A stretch of 64,000 nt of DNA from Wuchereria bancrofti (GCA_005281725.1 SSBO01000009.1:3918163-3982162); one strand, 5' to 3'; positions 11,662-25,189 are shown, counted from the first letter of the stretch. Program-made: numbers and translations. The notes: generated by a model not told the origin, from the sequence alone.

Positions 11662-14580
11662 ATGAGTTCGGAAGTCAGTACTGCAATGTCGGTGGAGTCC
11701 GATAGTTCCAGATGGCGGACTGTGGTTGGTTTTCATATTTTAGATTACCGTTCTTCCATACCGATATCTATTGTTTAATCTTAATTTATTTCTTCTGATG
11801 TTTAATCTTAATTTATTTCTTTTGATGGATAAATGCTGGATTACATGACTAAATCTGTTCTACTTGATGTTGCAATCATATTGCAGAGCATGACAGTAGG
11901 TGACGATTGTGAAGATGAAACCGAAATCAATGACCTCAGGGAAAGTTTACGTGCATGGAGTTCATTGGCCAGTCCATCTTCAAGCGCAGTTGACCAGCCA
12001 GTGGTATGTCTGTAGGCGAACTTTCTTTTAATGATTTCAAAATTTACTGAAGACTGAACATTAGTGCTTCAAAATTTTGAGCACTTAAAAATTGCGTTTC
12101 AGTATTTTAAATTAAACTTAGAGCTGAATTTGAGTAATATATGAGTAATATATATGCATTAAAGATTGAATTTTCGGCGGACTGTGATTCTGACTTCGAT
12201 GCAGTGCTCAACAGTGTCTTTGCAGATAATCGTTTATTTCAACCACTTTCGGATGATACAGTAAGCAAACGTTTTAAAAATGTGTATGCTTTTGCACATT
12301 TGCTAATATAACAGTAGCGATTATCATTATTGCATAGTGATTTTTCTTCCACAGTTATGACATCTGGTTCATTCCATCATAATAGCATACATTAAGTTAA
12401 ACGTGGTGCTTCTTTGATTCATCTTCTACTCGACGGGGATAGATTGCAATAACTCGTATATATGAAGTTTTGAAACGTAGCATTTTAGCGTCAGGCAGTA
12501 TTTAATTTTTATTGTTTTCAGTGTTAGCAACTTCAGAAATCAATGTCTAACGATTTCAGTTTGTTGAAGAAGTTTTTGTGGAAAAAAAACCGAAAATATT
12601 GAATGGCTATTTATTTGGAGAAAGAATTGGGGAAGGTTCATACGGAAAAGTGAAAGAAGTGCTGGAACAAGATACTTTAGTTAGAAGAGCTGTCAAAATC
12701 ATCAAAGAAGCACGACTAAGGAAAATCCCGAACGGTCATGTATGTGTATTCACTTTCATTTAGATTATCGCTTTTTGCTTCCTAAACTGATTAGATTTAT
12801 TATAACAGATGTATTTTGAGTTGAGTTTAAAATAAAGGAAATCGTTTATTTCAAGAAAATCTTGCTTTTATTTAGGCTAACGTTGAGCAGGAATTGAGAA
12901 TATTAAAGCGAGTGCGACATCGCAATGTCATTGCTTTACGCGATTTTTTTCGTGTTGATGACAAACAGAAATTGTATATGATATTGGAGTATTGTATTGG
13001 TTCGATGCAACAGCTTCTAGATGGTTCCAAAGAAAAGAAGTTGCCTGAGTATCAAGCACAATATTTCTTTAGACAACTTTGCGATGGCTTGGGTTATCTC
13101 CATGCTCATGGTATGTTAACTAGTTTGGAGCATGGTATATTTACTAGTTTTATCCCATGAATTTAGATGACTTACAAGTAGTTGCACGTAGCTTCAAGTA
13201 GAACGTTTAAATGATGAAAGTTAATACAGCAATAAAGACCTTTCATGAATGACAAGGTGTCATAGACTTATTTTTTATTTAAGATAAGATCTGAAATGCA
13301 TTTTCAAACATGTTAGTCGTAGCAGGAGTTGCAGAACTTCCTTCTAAGAATGATAAATATTGTGATATCGATGTTAGCTCATCGTTTTACAGTGGTTTTG
13401 TTGTCTAAACAAGAGTAATTTAGCACGTTTCATGTCTCTGGAAGTCGGAAATGTTGTTCTGAAGTTTTTGTCCATTTAGCAAAGTAATCTCTGTTCAGGT
13501 GTAATACACAAAGATATTAAACCGGGTAATCTTCTGGTCACTTTGGATGGAACTCTCAAAATTAGTGATTTTGGAGTAGCCGAAATGCTCGATACATTTC
13601 AAGCAGAAGATTGGTGTACAGTGGTTCAAGGTACTCCTAAATTTCAGCCGCCTGAAATCGTTTCGGGAACCTCCGAAAATTACCGGTATGACTCTTTTTT
13701 GTATATTGTGAAGGATGTTTGTAGAGATTATTTTCCGACGACATCTCTTCTTGGTATTTATCGTTTAGATATCTTTTATCGTTTAAATGTTGGATAGCGA
13801 ACTTGGATAATGAAGAGAAATGTATTAATTCTATATTAACTTTTTAAACTTATGGTACCTATTAGCTTATGAATAATTTCAGAAACATTACACACGGATT
13901 TAGTCATATAATTAAATGTCTATTATTTTTTCATCTTTCATCTTTAGAGGTCAGAAAGTTGATATTTGGGCTTGCGGTGTAACATTGTACAACATGGTGA
14001 GTGGTGAATATCCATTCGAAGGTGACGTCATCATGCGCCTTTTTGACAACATCGCTAATCAACCCTTGGTAATGCCGCAAAGTGTGGAGCTTTCGAAACC
14101 GTTGGAATATTTGCTTACTGCCATGCTTGATAAAGACCCAGAAAGACGGATGAATATGCACGATATTAGAAGATGCGAATGGTATATGCAAAAAGTGAAT
14201 ATCGTGCGTTCTTACTTTGATTTGAAAGTTTCAAAGTTTGTCTCGTCGAAGAAAGTGAATATAAGGGATAAGCTTTAAAAAGATACTATAATGAGTGAGG
14301 TATTACGAAAATTGAGAGGTGAATAATATTGCAGGACGATTTACATCGTGTTCCGATATCGGCATGTAACAATATACCAGCTCATCGTCCACTGAGCGTA
14401 TATGTACAACTCGATCATCTTTATGGATCAGTACTTGAAGAAGACGATGGATCACACTACTCCGAGGACCCTCGAAATATGCTTTCTGCAGTGATTGTTG
14501 AGCCGTCACTGGAGAATCGACATGTTGGAGAACAAATACCACTCAATGACACAAAACGAAATCGGAGCATGTTAGTGTGA
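11662..14580 (+). CDS. par-4: serine/threonine kinase STK11/LKB1 (PAR-4)
   Basis: Predicted 456-aa orthologue of LKB1, the kinase that activates AMPK-family kinases with STRAD and MO25 and sets cell polarity in nematodes. Exons: 11662-11724, 11887-12003, 12165-12260, 12560-12739, 12876-13110, 13499-13685, 13948-14194 and 14335-14580; phases match. The kinase domain spans about residues 108-375: glycine loop GEGSYGKV (116-123), catalytic lysine in RRAVKII (K138), IPNG as in LKB1, catalytic loop HKDIKPGN (Asp236), DFG at 254-256, FQPPEI in the activation segment, and [13 protein letters not shown]. The tail has YVQLDHLYG, resembling the conserved YLEDLHG of LKB1. No CAAX farnesylation motif is seen at the predicted end. 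Two phase-0 donors (14195 and about 70 bases further) could end exon 7; the first fits human LKB1 better. Acidic N-terminal exons 1 to 3 are supported only by phase and composition. Confidence 0.9.
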
Positions 14581-16502
14581 AGTCATATTTCTTTCCTCTA
14601 TTTTCCGTTAAGTATGCTTTATAAAATAGATTTCTTGACCTTCCTTGTTTATTACCAATCTAAAATATGTTTTGGTTAATTCAGAGCGTAGCTGATGGAA
14701 ATATCTGAAATGCATCTTTTTAAAAACAGCAACTATTTCTATTCCTTGCGGAGTCGTATTTTCCTTCATTTCTGAGTTTTTAACAATTGCATTGTTATAT
14801 GGATTCAGGTAAGTGCTACTGACGCACTGCATAAATTATCTATCAATTTGATTTAATTTCAGACTTGAAATGTTCAAACTGAAACTGAATTTGGTCGAAA
14901 TAATCCTTGTCACCAAAGTTTCCTCCACTGCATGACTCAGCACTGTCATGTTTTTTCAATGATCGTTGCCTAATAATGATTAAATTGCAGATTATCTATG
15001 TGTATGGGTTTATCGCGGTCTCCATGAACCACGTCATATCATGCAATCATGAAATATATTAGTGTTTCTTTAAATACTTTAAGTAGTGTGCGTTTTTTTA
15101 TATTGTCTTTGTAATACGTCGTCTGTCTCAGGCATTAATTTAATTACATTTTATACATAAGTTGTGGATGTATAGTTGTTTTGTTTGCACATAATTATCA
15201 TCACTTTGCGAAATTTAGTGTTTTGTGTTATCACTTCTGAATTCCAGCATAATTCTGCATTATTGCATTTTCATGAATTTTGCTATTTTGTAAATGAAAA
15301 AATCTTAATTCTTAGTTAGTCTAGTGTGTTGATGGTTTAAATGCAATGATGACAGTCGACATCGTGGATTGCTTTCGAATTATATTTGATGCCCTTTTCC
15401 GTCGATATCAAACTGAATAACTGAGTGAAAATAAGGCATCATACTGGACAATGCTGATAATTCGCATACAAATTCGAAAAGTCCTCTATATTGTTTCTAC
15501 TTCAGAAACGTAGTAGTATTGAAATGCATGAAAGAATTGGGAAAGGGATGAAGTTTCTGGTGTTTATATTTTTTACTACTATGTAGTAAATTTTTAACAG
15601 GTATTATTTTAGAGATTTGTTTTACATGATCTCTCTCCCATTATGTTTTCGACAACACTTGCGGTTTTTATTTTTGTGAAGCATGTTGTGGATTATAGGT
15701 TTTGACCAGTAATTTATTAAACGGTTATGAATTTTATACCAGACTTTATTTCTAGTCGATATTCTCCAAACAACGAATTGACATAATTGTCATTTGCCAT
15801 TGTAACTCTGTTTTCGCAATATCTGTAAGTTACATATAACGAAAACTTTCGGGTAGTGATTGTTGATTACTGTTAATTTTCTCATCTCTCTTTGAATAAA
15901 TCCAATCAATTCAGAACCAAACTGGCACTTTTCTGATGGGAACAACCACTAGGAATACTCCGAAGGCACCTAAGTAACTGTTAGGTCATTAATGACGAAA
16001 CTTAATATTTTCATTGGAGTTTGCATAGTACGAAGTTGTGTTTAATATATGCAATGACTCATTTTCGCAAATGTAGTGGATTTTTCGAAGTTGTTAAGTT
16101 CATGCCCTGTCCTGTCTTTTAATTTGCAAGTTAGATTTGGGAATTTCTTCCTTCGCTGCTACTTTGTTTTGTTAAATTGTAAATTTATAATTTCGTTGCT
16201 TCCCAAAAAAAGTGAATAAAACAAAGTGTAAACCACAGTAGTTTGTGGTTGCTTATGTTTTTGTTTTCGTAGTTGCTACTTTTCTTTATTTTGCTTTCAT
16301 CACCGTAATTTACAATTGAGATAAGCAGTAGTTCTCTTGACTCTACTGCAAAATTAGGTAGGATAATGGCCGGGTTGTCTCAAGCAGTTTGTTGATTCAG
16401 ATGATCGGTGTGCAACCAGAATTTATTAAAGTGCTAAAGGATCTTTAATAATTCGATACTCCAGAAATTAACTGCATTACTTCGAACTCTTTAAAGCCTC
16501 CT

Positions 16503-16722
16503 TTGTTGTAGTATTTGTTTAAAAAGGATGTCAGTGTAATATTTCTTCTTTGGGAATTGTTTGCTTTGTCCTTTATAGCGCTATTTGTTACATTTGATTT
16601 TGAATTTGTTAATAGATTGAGAGATTCGTTATTGGATGAAAGTGGATTCCCTTGTTGTAGTGTTTGTTTGAAATGGATGTCAGCGAAATATTTATTATTT
16701 GGGAATTGTTTGATTTGTTGCT
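16503..16722. repeat. imperfect direct repeat, about 70-bp units
   Basis: Copies at about 16503-16575 and 16650-16722 share TTGTTGTAGT, GGATGTCAG and TTTGGGAATTGTTTG in the same order and spacing. The second copy differs at scattered positions, so the duplication is not recent. Confidence 0.6.
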
Positions 16723-18019
16723 AAAAAAATAAGTGAAACCTGACAATAAAAATAAGCGAAACCCGAATCATGCCTATCGCCAAGAAATACTTGCTGGATA
16801 ATGGAGCAGTAAGCGGTAATAGATTTATCAGGAATCAGATGTAATCGATTTCGACATTAAATTTTAAAAGTTTTTGAAATTTATCCAAATGAGAAGAAAA
16901 GCAAAGGGAATGTGACAGCAGTTGGTAGTAAATATTTTTATTGCACATCTAGTTAGTCTAAACTTTGTGGATTTGTGTTCCCAGTGTAGTGTGGAGTTTT
17001 CAAATCACTACTGTCTCTAATAAGTTATTCCAAGCGTTTTGTTGGTTGTTGTTTCTGTTTGAATGTAAAATTTCATCGATTCTTTGCCCATTTCGCTGCA
17101 GCGTTTATGTTAAGAACTTCAGCTTTCATCGATCATTTACAGCACTTTGTTACTTATCAAAAATTACTCCTACACTTATATCCATTTCTGGTATGGTCCT
17201 CGCAAGCTTAATTTTGAAGCTATTCTTTGAACTGTTTTGATAAGGACAATTTTTATTCATCGCTGTGTTAATTTGCTCAGACTCTATAATTGATTTGACT
17301 GCCAAAAGCAGACACGAGGCTTCTACAAAAAGCTTTGTAGTAAGTATATTGGTGGGTCACTTGTCATGCAATGTCTTTTCGGTACACTTGAAGAGTTAAG
17401 TTACAGTTTAGCTTAAAATTTCAATATGGCATAAAATTAAATACCAATAAATTCCTAACATCTCCCATGTGTTCTTGTAATCCTCTCCCTTGTGGTCTAC
17501 TACGAGTGTTTGGTATAAAGTGGAACGGGTCAAGGCCGTAGCCTACGTTTTATACAAATCCATTCATCGTCGTAATGATTCAGTTGAAGATTGCGGCAAC
17601 GTATCGTAGTTGCAATCAATAGCGGTGAACGACTTTCTTCTGTAGTGCAAATTTAAGTCTAACTATCAGTGAAGTCGCTAGAGTTTGCAAGGATATAATA
17701 TTTCTTAATTATTCGTTGTATGATGTACGGCATTGCTTCTCTTCTGCATCGTTTGTTTATTCAATTAATTCCTCTCTGTATATGCTTATACGGTCAAGAT
17801 TGATGTTTGCTACATCAGTTTTTTCAGAGATCGTTTTATGATTTGAAGCTTAATTCTTTTTCGAGGGTAGCAAGCGGGTTTGTCAGCAAAGGTTAGCATG
17901 CTCCAAATATACATCCCAGTATCAATTTAGATATGTAATGAATTGTGTAATGAACTAAATCAGTTATTGAATTTTACATGGAGTAGATAGTGATGAAAGT
18001 TGAATATTAATGCTGATAT

Positions 18020-18031
18020 TTCATTTTCCAG
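18020..18031 (+). promoter_or_regulatory. splice acceptor abutting the EB1 start codon
   Basis: A T-rich acceptor (CATTTTCCAG) ends at 18031 and the EB1 ATG begins at 18032. It may be a spliced-leader trans-splice site giving almost no 5' untranslated region, or a cis acceptor after an untranslated exon. Confidence 0.5.
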
Positions 18032-20416
18032 ATGTCAGTTGTAAATGTATATGCAACATCTGCAACGACAGAGAATCTATCTCGACATGAAATGCTCATG
18101 TGGGTAAACGATTGCTTGCAGTCAAATTTTGCAAAAATTGAAGAAATGCATACGGGTGCAGCTTACTGTCAAGTAAGGCAAACCAAGTTTTGGACGAAAT
18201 CCTTTTTTTCTGAAAGTGATTTAATGAAGAATTGGTTTTATTTATGATGAAGAAATCGTAACGATTTCGGATGCTCATAATTTCATTTCGAAGTTGTATA
18301 GTGAGGAATTCTTCAATATGTTTGGAACAAAAAATCTTAATGTCTAGTGGTACTTTGGACTGTTTGAATAATATCATTTCCTCAGTTTACTGTTTTTTTT
18401 TTTTGAAGTTCACAGATTTCCTGTTTCCTGGTTCAATACAGTTACGGCGGGTGAAGTGGAACAGCAGATTAGAATTGGATTGGTTAAGTAACTGGAAATT
18501 ACTACAGACGTCATGGAAAACACTAGGTGTTGATAAAATTGTCCCTGTGGAGAAACTTATCAAGGGAAAATTTCAGGTAGGTAACTTTTGCAACAATAAC
18601 GATATTAAAAAGGTTTCTAGATTTTAAGGCCGATCATATGTGAAGGATGCTGATACCACTAGTCTTGAATCCATAAAACTCTGTTGTTGCAGGACAATTT
18701 CGAGTTCTTGCAGTGGTTTAAGAAATTTTTTGATGCAAATTTCGATGGACACGAATATGACCCATTGGAAGCTCGGAGTGGCGAACCATTGCCATCTGAT
18801 GTAAAAGCCAATGCACCTTCACGAATGCCTGCGAGGTCTTCAGCTCCACCAGTTAAGTTGGTTTTTATGAATTCGTTAGGAAATAACTATTGTTTTGTTC
18901 AAAATTTTTGAAATTGAATGTGGTTGTTTGAACTTCTGCAGCGTATAGTAAATCTAAGAAGAAAGTTTATCAAAAATATGATAAAAGCTTTTGTTAGACA
19001 AATGATTTGAATTTTGTTTTTACAGTTGTTTTAGACAGAGTATAATGACATAGAAAAAATGCGAAAAAAAGTGCTTTTAATGGATTATGATGAATTACGG
19101 GTTTTCTGCTATAACATTTCATACATAATTAGCTTATCATGAAATTTCGCAAACAGGAAATCCACCCTTTCGACGTCAAATGCTTCTATGAATAAAGGTG
19201 AAGTACGAAAGGCACCAGTTCTTGGAGGGAAGCATAATCCAACTCGAACAGCTGCTCCGCTTACTACAACTACCGCTGCACGAGCTGCTGCACATCCTAT
19301 TCAACCCGTAGTAGATCCTCAGGTATTTACGAAAATCCCTTAAAATTATTTCTTGGTGATGAAATTTCATGAAGAACAGAAGAGTTCAGGACTAAATCGA
19401 CAATGTTGCGTTTATCATTAGGTTGGAAATTATTGCATCGGATTTTTTTTTTCTTGAATATAATATAATCAATCGAGTTTCAGTCTTTTTCAAAATGTTT
19501 TCGTTTAATTATTGCATTTTAACAGGTAGTGGCGAATTTAAAACGCGAATTGGAGGAAGCCAAGGGACAGATAGCTGAAGGTGACAACGTGATAGTCAGT
19601 CTTGAAAAGGTTATTCGCGTTGTTATATTTGTCGAGATTTTCTTGTTTTATATTTTAGGGTGTTTTTTTTTGCGAGAAAATTATGCATTTGTTATGAACT
19701 TATTATTGTAAAAATATTTCATTGAATACACATAAATTTTAGTTAGGCAACACTAGTTGAAATGAAAATTTGTAATTAGTATATGCCATTCACTTATTCC
19801 TATATTCTCAATTCTTAGGAACGTGACTTTTATTTTTCGAAACTGCGACAGATTGAAGTAATATGTCAAGACAATGAGCAGATTGGAACTATTGATGTAG
19901 CTCGTGTAATTGCGGTATGTATTTCTTTTATTACTTATTTAATTGTCAGATTAACACAGTGATTTTATTTTACAAATTGTTTTATGTATCTCATTTTTCT
20001 TTTGGCTCATGTTCTGCTTTAGGTCACTCATTACCGTGTCTACAAAAGAGAGAATCTTTTTTTTATTTTGTATGTATATCTCAGCATTCTGTAGTAACGA
20101 ATGAAACTTATCATCACGGTTCATCCCATTCTTTATCTGTCGCTTCTTTGGAACCTAATGCAGTTGTTACTACTTTTGGAAACCTGGCAGGGGTAAAGTG
20201 AAATTTTTGCGTAATTATTGTGGACTGCTTAGAATACGTAGTTTAGATTCTTCCAAAAAGGATTCCGTTCATAAATATAACACTTTGTTGCGAATAAACT
20301 TTCTGTCGTTTCTTTGGAACTTAAAAGAGTGGTATTTAAAGATATTGTATGAAACGGAAGAAGGATTTGCACCACCGGACGAGAACGAGGTGGAGAACGG
20401 AGACGAAATCTACTGA
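18032..20416 (+). CDS. MAPRE: EB1/MAPRE microtubule plus-end binding protein
   Basis: Predicted 297-aa EB1-family protein, which tracks growing microtubule plus ends and recruits partners. Exons: 18032-18172, 18409-18576, 18693-18856, 19157-19322, 19526-19609, 19819-19914 and 20342-20416; phases match. The N-terminal calponin-homology domain (about 1-130) has [56 protein letters not shown] and [13 protein letters not shown] Ser/Pro/Ala/Thr-rich linker follows, then the coiled-coil EBH dimerisation domain with [13 protein letters not shown], and YETEEGF near the end. The last residues are GDEIY, where vertebrate EB1 ends EEY. The exon 3 donor (AA|gttggt) is weak but is the only one that keeps the frame. 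The 427-bp last intron could hide an alternative exon. Confidence 0.9.
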
Positions 20417-21995
20417 AGGCGAGGAAGTGATAGTTCTACAGAAATAGAAGATGAATAAAATGTTTTGAAAAGCAAAGTATTTTTGTTTGTTAATTTTATG
20501 ATTTCATTACTATTTAAAATGGCTTTTTTTTGAATTGCCATGTTATATTGAAAAATAATGATAATGAGTCTTCGCATTTTTGTTGTCAGTTATCTAAAGT
20601 AGTCATTTTAAACGTTGTTATTATTTTATGTAAATTTAAGTCATTTCGATATATACTAGTGCATATTTCAAAAACAAGTGGGAATCATAATTTTTTTTTT
20701 GGCAATTGTTAGCAAATGTTAAAATTTAGAAATATATTTTATATTGATGTTCTGTTGACCTTCATCTCCGTTTTGTGTACGTTTCTTTGGGGAAGAATAC
20801 ATTTAAGATCGAAATCGAACGGTAGAAGTAGGATGAAATGAAATGAAAATTCTTAGATTTTTGAAGTTTTAGAACTGTAAATTTCATTCAGTAAATTATG
20901 AGCACATCAGTAACACATAATAAAAGAAATCATTCAACAACTAAGGAGTGCTAGCTATCAGAATTCCGAATGTTCACATTCTCTTGATTTAATTTCTAGT
21001 ACCTGTTAATTTCTGAAATTATTTGCTAAGTTTTTGCGTATTCTTTTATGAGTAAATTTATGTATACATCCGTATTTTTTTTAGTTTTCTTCATTGCTTC
21101 ATGTAAAAAGCATTATTTCGTTTCTCCTCCTTTCGTTTTTTGAAAGCAAGGTGCAGATTTCGTTTGTTCCTTAAGTTGGATCTCTAGATTCTAAACTTCC
21201 AAAAATTTCATAAATTTAAGCGCGCTGAGTATTTGTAACTGTAGAATTGCTGCAAGTTTTCCAGCAGTATTCTGTTACTTCTGGAAATCTTCTGAGGCTT
21301 TTGATTTGCAGGAATTTGAAATTTCTTGCTTCCTTCAACCTTATATTTGTCCCGTTATTTGTATTGTATGCTTGTAACTTCATTTTTGTTCCTAATTTTA
21401 CTCATAACTTTACCGCTTGTTTCCGAGAATAAGTCTCATGTCATATTTCCTTTAATTTGTTCTAATGTGCAAGAAGTCTTGAAATTACATGAGCTGTTTT
21501 ATTACATCTTCATTTCTCTCTCATATTGAAATATTTATTAGATTAAATTAAATTCTTTTTGGTTTTCAGTATAATTGCAACTCTTTTCCTGGATAAATGT
21601 TCATTATTTTTGTTGCTAAGTCCTTTTTTCGGGTTAACTTCCAGGAAACATAGTAAAATTGCTTTTGCTCAAATTGTATTAATAATTTGCGGTAAGGACA
21701 ACTCGTTTCTTTCATTTACTTGAAACGAAATGGAGTGTCAGAATTTTTCACTTTTTTAGTCAAGCTGGCTTTAAGACACCCATGTTTTATGTTATTTTCA
21801 TTTAACATCGGATTTGATGGAATGCAAGGTTTTTATGATACCTTATTTCATTCAGATAAATTTTGGCTTGACAGAAGTCCGGGAGTGGGATATGAGGCTA
21901 TGAAAAAAAAAATTAGAATATTCGGCATGGTAGTCTATTCATCGGAATTCTGGAATTTTGTATTTTCATGCCTTCCTTATTCCATTTTTCTAGAT
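20417..21995. other. intergenic between EB1 and LSM5
   Basis: 1.6 kb, T-rich, with several short hydrophobic open frames and no splice-supported gene. Both flanking genes are on the plus strand, but the distance is long for a nematode operon. Confidence 0.45.
20454..20459 (+). terminator. polyadenylation signal AATAAA of the EB1 gene
   Basis: AATAAA lies 38 bases after the EB1 stop codon, a normal distance for a short nematode 3' end. Confidence 0.6.
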
Positions 21996-22539
21996 ATGTC
22001 GAATTCTACATCATCGAATCCGTCGACGTTACTACCGTTGGAATTGGTAGACAAATGTATTGGTTCCAGGATTTGGGTTATTATGAAAGGTTAGTTAAAG
22101 TAATAAAAAGACAATAAGGATTTAATGGTATCAGGTTCGACTCGTATGTATGATTGCATTAGTCAAATATTCTTAAAACAACGAATGTTTATTATGACCA
22201 CTAGCCATCATCTGCATCTTATGCTAATTTCACTTTTTTCAATGGCTGAGTATTCTTCATCTGTCTTTATATATTAAAAATGAATGTGCCATATATTATG
22301 GGTTTACAGTATTCTACAGATATCGGAATAAATTTGTATATGTGGATTTCGTTATAGGTGAAAAAGAGATTGTTGGAACTTTAACAGGTTTCGACGACTA
22401 CGTTAATATGGTACTAGAAGATGTTGTGGAATACGAAAACACGGTTGACGGTAAAAGAGTAACGAAATTAGATACCATTTTGCTGAATGGTAATCATATC
22501 ACAATGTTGGTACCTGGAGGCGAAGGTCCTGAAGTTTAA
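21996..22539 (+). CDS. lsm-5: U6 snRNA-associated Sm-like protein LSM5
   Basis: Predicted 91-aa protein, the same length as human LSM5. Exons: 21996-22089 and 22358-22539, phase 1 junction. The Sm fold is clear: [37 protein letters not shown] (Sm1) and [18 protein letters not shown] (Sm2), nearly residue for residue like the human protein. LSM5 is part of the LSM2-8 ring that binds the U6 snRNA 3' end in the nucleus and of the LSM1-7 ring in cytoplasmic mRNA decay. A T-rich acceptor (TTTTTCTAG) ends two bases before the ATG, fitting spliced-leader trans-splicing. Confidence 0.95.
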
Positions 22540-22761
22540 TTTTTGTATTTTTTTGCTTCTATAAATGCACTCTATATTAAATTAAAATACTGAACATTTT
22601 GTTATAAAACGTCCAGATTTTTTATTGTTTGCAGTTAGTGATTCTCGATTACTTTTCTTTCGATTTTGTTCCTAATTTTGGACTTCCGATAAAGTACAGT
22701 TTTTAAAACTTCTCGCTTTTAAATATGCTCTTCAACCTGATGACTTAATTTGACTGCAAAC

Positions 22762-24189
22762 AACAAGAAAAAGCGTCGACATTTTATAGAGATTTGAAAG
22801 GATTGTCAGTCAAAATAGTTTTCTTTGTTTTTTATTCTCAATGATTTAAAATTCGAGGATGAAAATATCACTATAAGTGTTTTATACTAAATTAACTATT
22901 CAAGTATTTTGGCAGTTCGATTCCTCCCAAATATTTTTTTCTATTGACTATTCCTAGGATTGTGTCTGAAGAAAATGGAATTTTGTGAATAGTCTCATTT
23001 TTCGCTCTTAAAACATGCATATTAAGTGGTTCTGAGTTCTGGGGGTGGGGGGAAGAAGCAGTATTCGCATATTTCGGGAATTAATGATGAAATGATTTAA
23101 ATTGACGATAGTGAATATGCATTTTCTATAGCATACAATTTTAAAAAGATTGTGCCAATAATTGAATTATGTATTTTCTCGTTGTCTCTGTGCTGTTTTT
23201 CACTTATAAAGTTATTCCTGAATTTCACCTTAAGTTTTTGAAACAAATGAAAACATTCCTCGTTCTGCAAATTTTGATGAGAAAAAAAAAAAAAGAAAAA
23301 TGTAGAAAAACGTTCTGCAAAAAAATTTTGATAGAGAAAAAAAAAATGTGATAGAGAAAAACGGGAGAAAAATGTCTAAAATGTAAGGAATGATTTTTTC
23401 CTCGATGGCGCTATTTCTGATCCATCGTACTTTTGACATATTGTACTGTCAAACTTATGCCATTAATTAAATTTTCAGTGTTTTTGTTATCTAATCGTAT
23501 TTGTTATTCAGTAAGCATGTTAAAATCATATAATTTCTTTTTTTTTTTTTTTGCAAAAAAAAATGAAATAAGATTTCTTCAAAATTTCTAAACTATCCAC
23601 AGTTACCAAAATTAAGCGTAATTTTTTCTGGGATACTATTTGCAAAGTTAAGATATGATGTGCATATTTTTCTAATCAGCGGAACAAGAAAAATGACTTC
23701 TTTCGGTTACTAATTTTTCGAAACAGACACTATTTCATGATCACGATCATGAAAAAGCATAATAAACGTAAAGGTTATTATTAAACTGCCGAAGTAGATA
23801 TATTGCTTGATAAAGAAAACTGAAAGCAGATTTGAGACAAATTCATTCTTTGTATCCTAAAATTTTTGAGATTGCTATGGTATGGAACCGCTGACCTTTG
23901 CCTATTTGCAATTTCTTTTTTTTTTTGAGAAAACTCGTTGCGACAAAAGGTAATTTTTTGATAACAGCCACTGAAATATAAATATTCTATCATTCATTTT
24001 CAATATATAGCATTATTCAAGTAATCAATCCATCATCCTTTAAAAAAATATATTTTGGAAAATGCATTTAAGAATTGTATAATTTCTCTGTGATTCGGTA
24101 ATTAACAAAAAAAAAATGAGCCAGGAATAGATTTTTTGAGAATTGCTTCATGTCAGCCAGACTTTAACCTTTAATGGATTTCTTATGGA
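22762..24189. repeat. 1428-bp duplicated block, copy 1
   Basis: This stretch is repeated in the same orientation at 42282-43709 (offset 19520). All lines I compared are identical, including the long A and T tracts. The second copy ends exactly at the N at 43710, which suggests a contig-overlap artefact. Confidence 0.9.
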
Positions 24190-24759
24190 GCGTTAATTTT
24201 GAAATATATTTTATTTGAATTGGCTATCGGCGATACAATTTCGATTTATATTAAATATATCAGACTGAATAAAAAATATTCATTAAGGTTAGTTTTAGTC
24301 TTCAAAATTTTTGCACTTCTTCAAATTTCGATAAGTTTTCGAATGCAATGGTTTATAATATGGATATTATCTTAGATATCATTTATGTAAGTGCTAATTA
24401 TTGCGACAATGTTGACTGTATTTGGAATAACACATATTTTCTAAGATCAGTTTTGTCTTTGATAAAATTCAAATTCTTTTGCCATAAAATTGAATTTATA
24501 TGAAATAATTGTATCTTAAATGGTAATGCAAGCCTTGTCATTCACAATTTATTTTGACTGAGATATTCATTGGTCCTAGAACAGTTCAGTGATATACATG
24601 GAGGTTGACAGTTCACTGATGAATATGAGGACTTGACTGGCAATCTGACAAAGGGTTTCATGTTAAAACAACGCTTTTGCTCATCGCCAAGCATTGTTTC
24701 CTTTCACTATCTTAGCTCAACTTCCATTTCAAATAAAAGGTGAAAATATTATAAAATAA

Positions 24760-24940
24760 AATATGCCATAAATGGATTATTTTATTTTATGAGCAAATTA
24801 TGAATTTTTTTTTTTGTTGACAAATTGTGCTGTCATAAAACTGTGCTATCATAAATTATGCTATCAAATATCATGAAACAAAATGTGCCATAAATGGATC
24901 ATTTTATTTTATGAGCAAACTACGAATTTTTTTTTTTTTG
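24760..24940. repeat. tandem repeat, about 120-bp period
   Basis: Copies at about 24760-24819 and 24880-24938 share TGCCATAAATGGAT, ATTTTATTTTATGAGCAAA and a following T tract, separated by related short TGTGCT repeats. A diverged inverted relative lies near 38.28-38.35 kb. Confidence 0.65.
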
Positions 24941-25189
24941 CCGGCAAACTGTGCTCAAAGACTTTACAGCAATTTTTTTTACAAAATATATTAGAATTTC
25001 AATCTCTTCTTGCCAAATTATGCTAAAAATTTGCTTTTATAAACGATCGTCCCTGTAGTGAATATTTACTGACTTAGAAATGATTTCATGAATGATTATT
25101 TTTATAGAGGATTTCGAAATAATATTTTTTTTTTCAAAGCTTGTGTTGTTTTCTTTTTCATTGAGCTATTTGTGTCCCCAATCTTCATT

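Larger units (their letters stand above)
14581..18031. other. long intergenic region upstream of the EB1 gene
   Basis: 3.4 kb with no supported gene. Hydrophobic open frames at 16515-16724 and 16965-17240 are T-rich and have no splice context. It contains the direct repeat at 16503-16722 and could include a far-upstream untranslated exon for the EB1 gene. Confidence 0.45.

Noticed and set aside
14303..14542. Minus-strand frame of 79 codons
   Set aside because: Antisense shadow of the last STK11 exon.
20080..20200. Possible extra EB1 exon
   Set aside because: Open frame with an acceptor-like start, but exons 6 and 7 already join in phase and match the EB1 C-terminus.
23169..23993. Open frames repeated identically at 42689-43513
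   Set aside because: They duplicate only because the whole block is duplicated; composition is K/F-rich low complexity.
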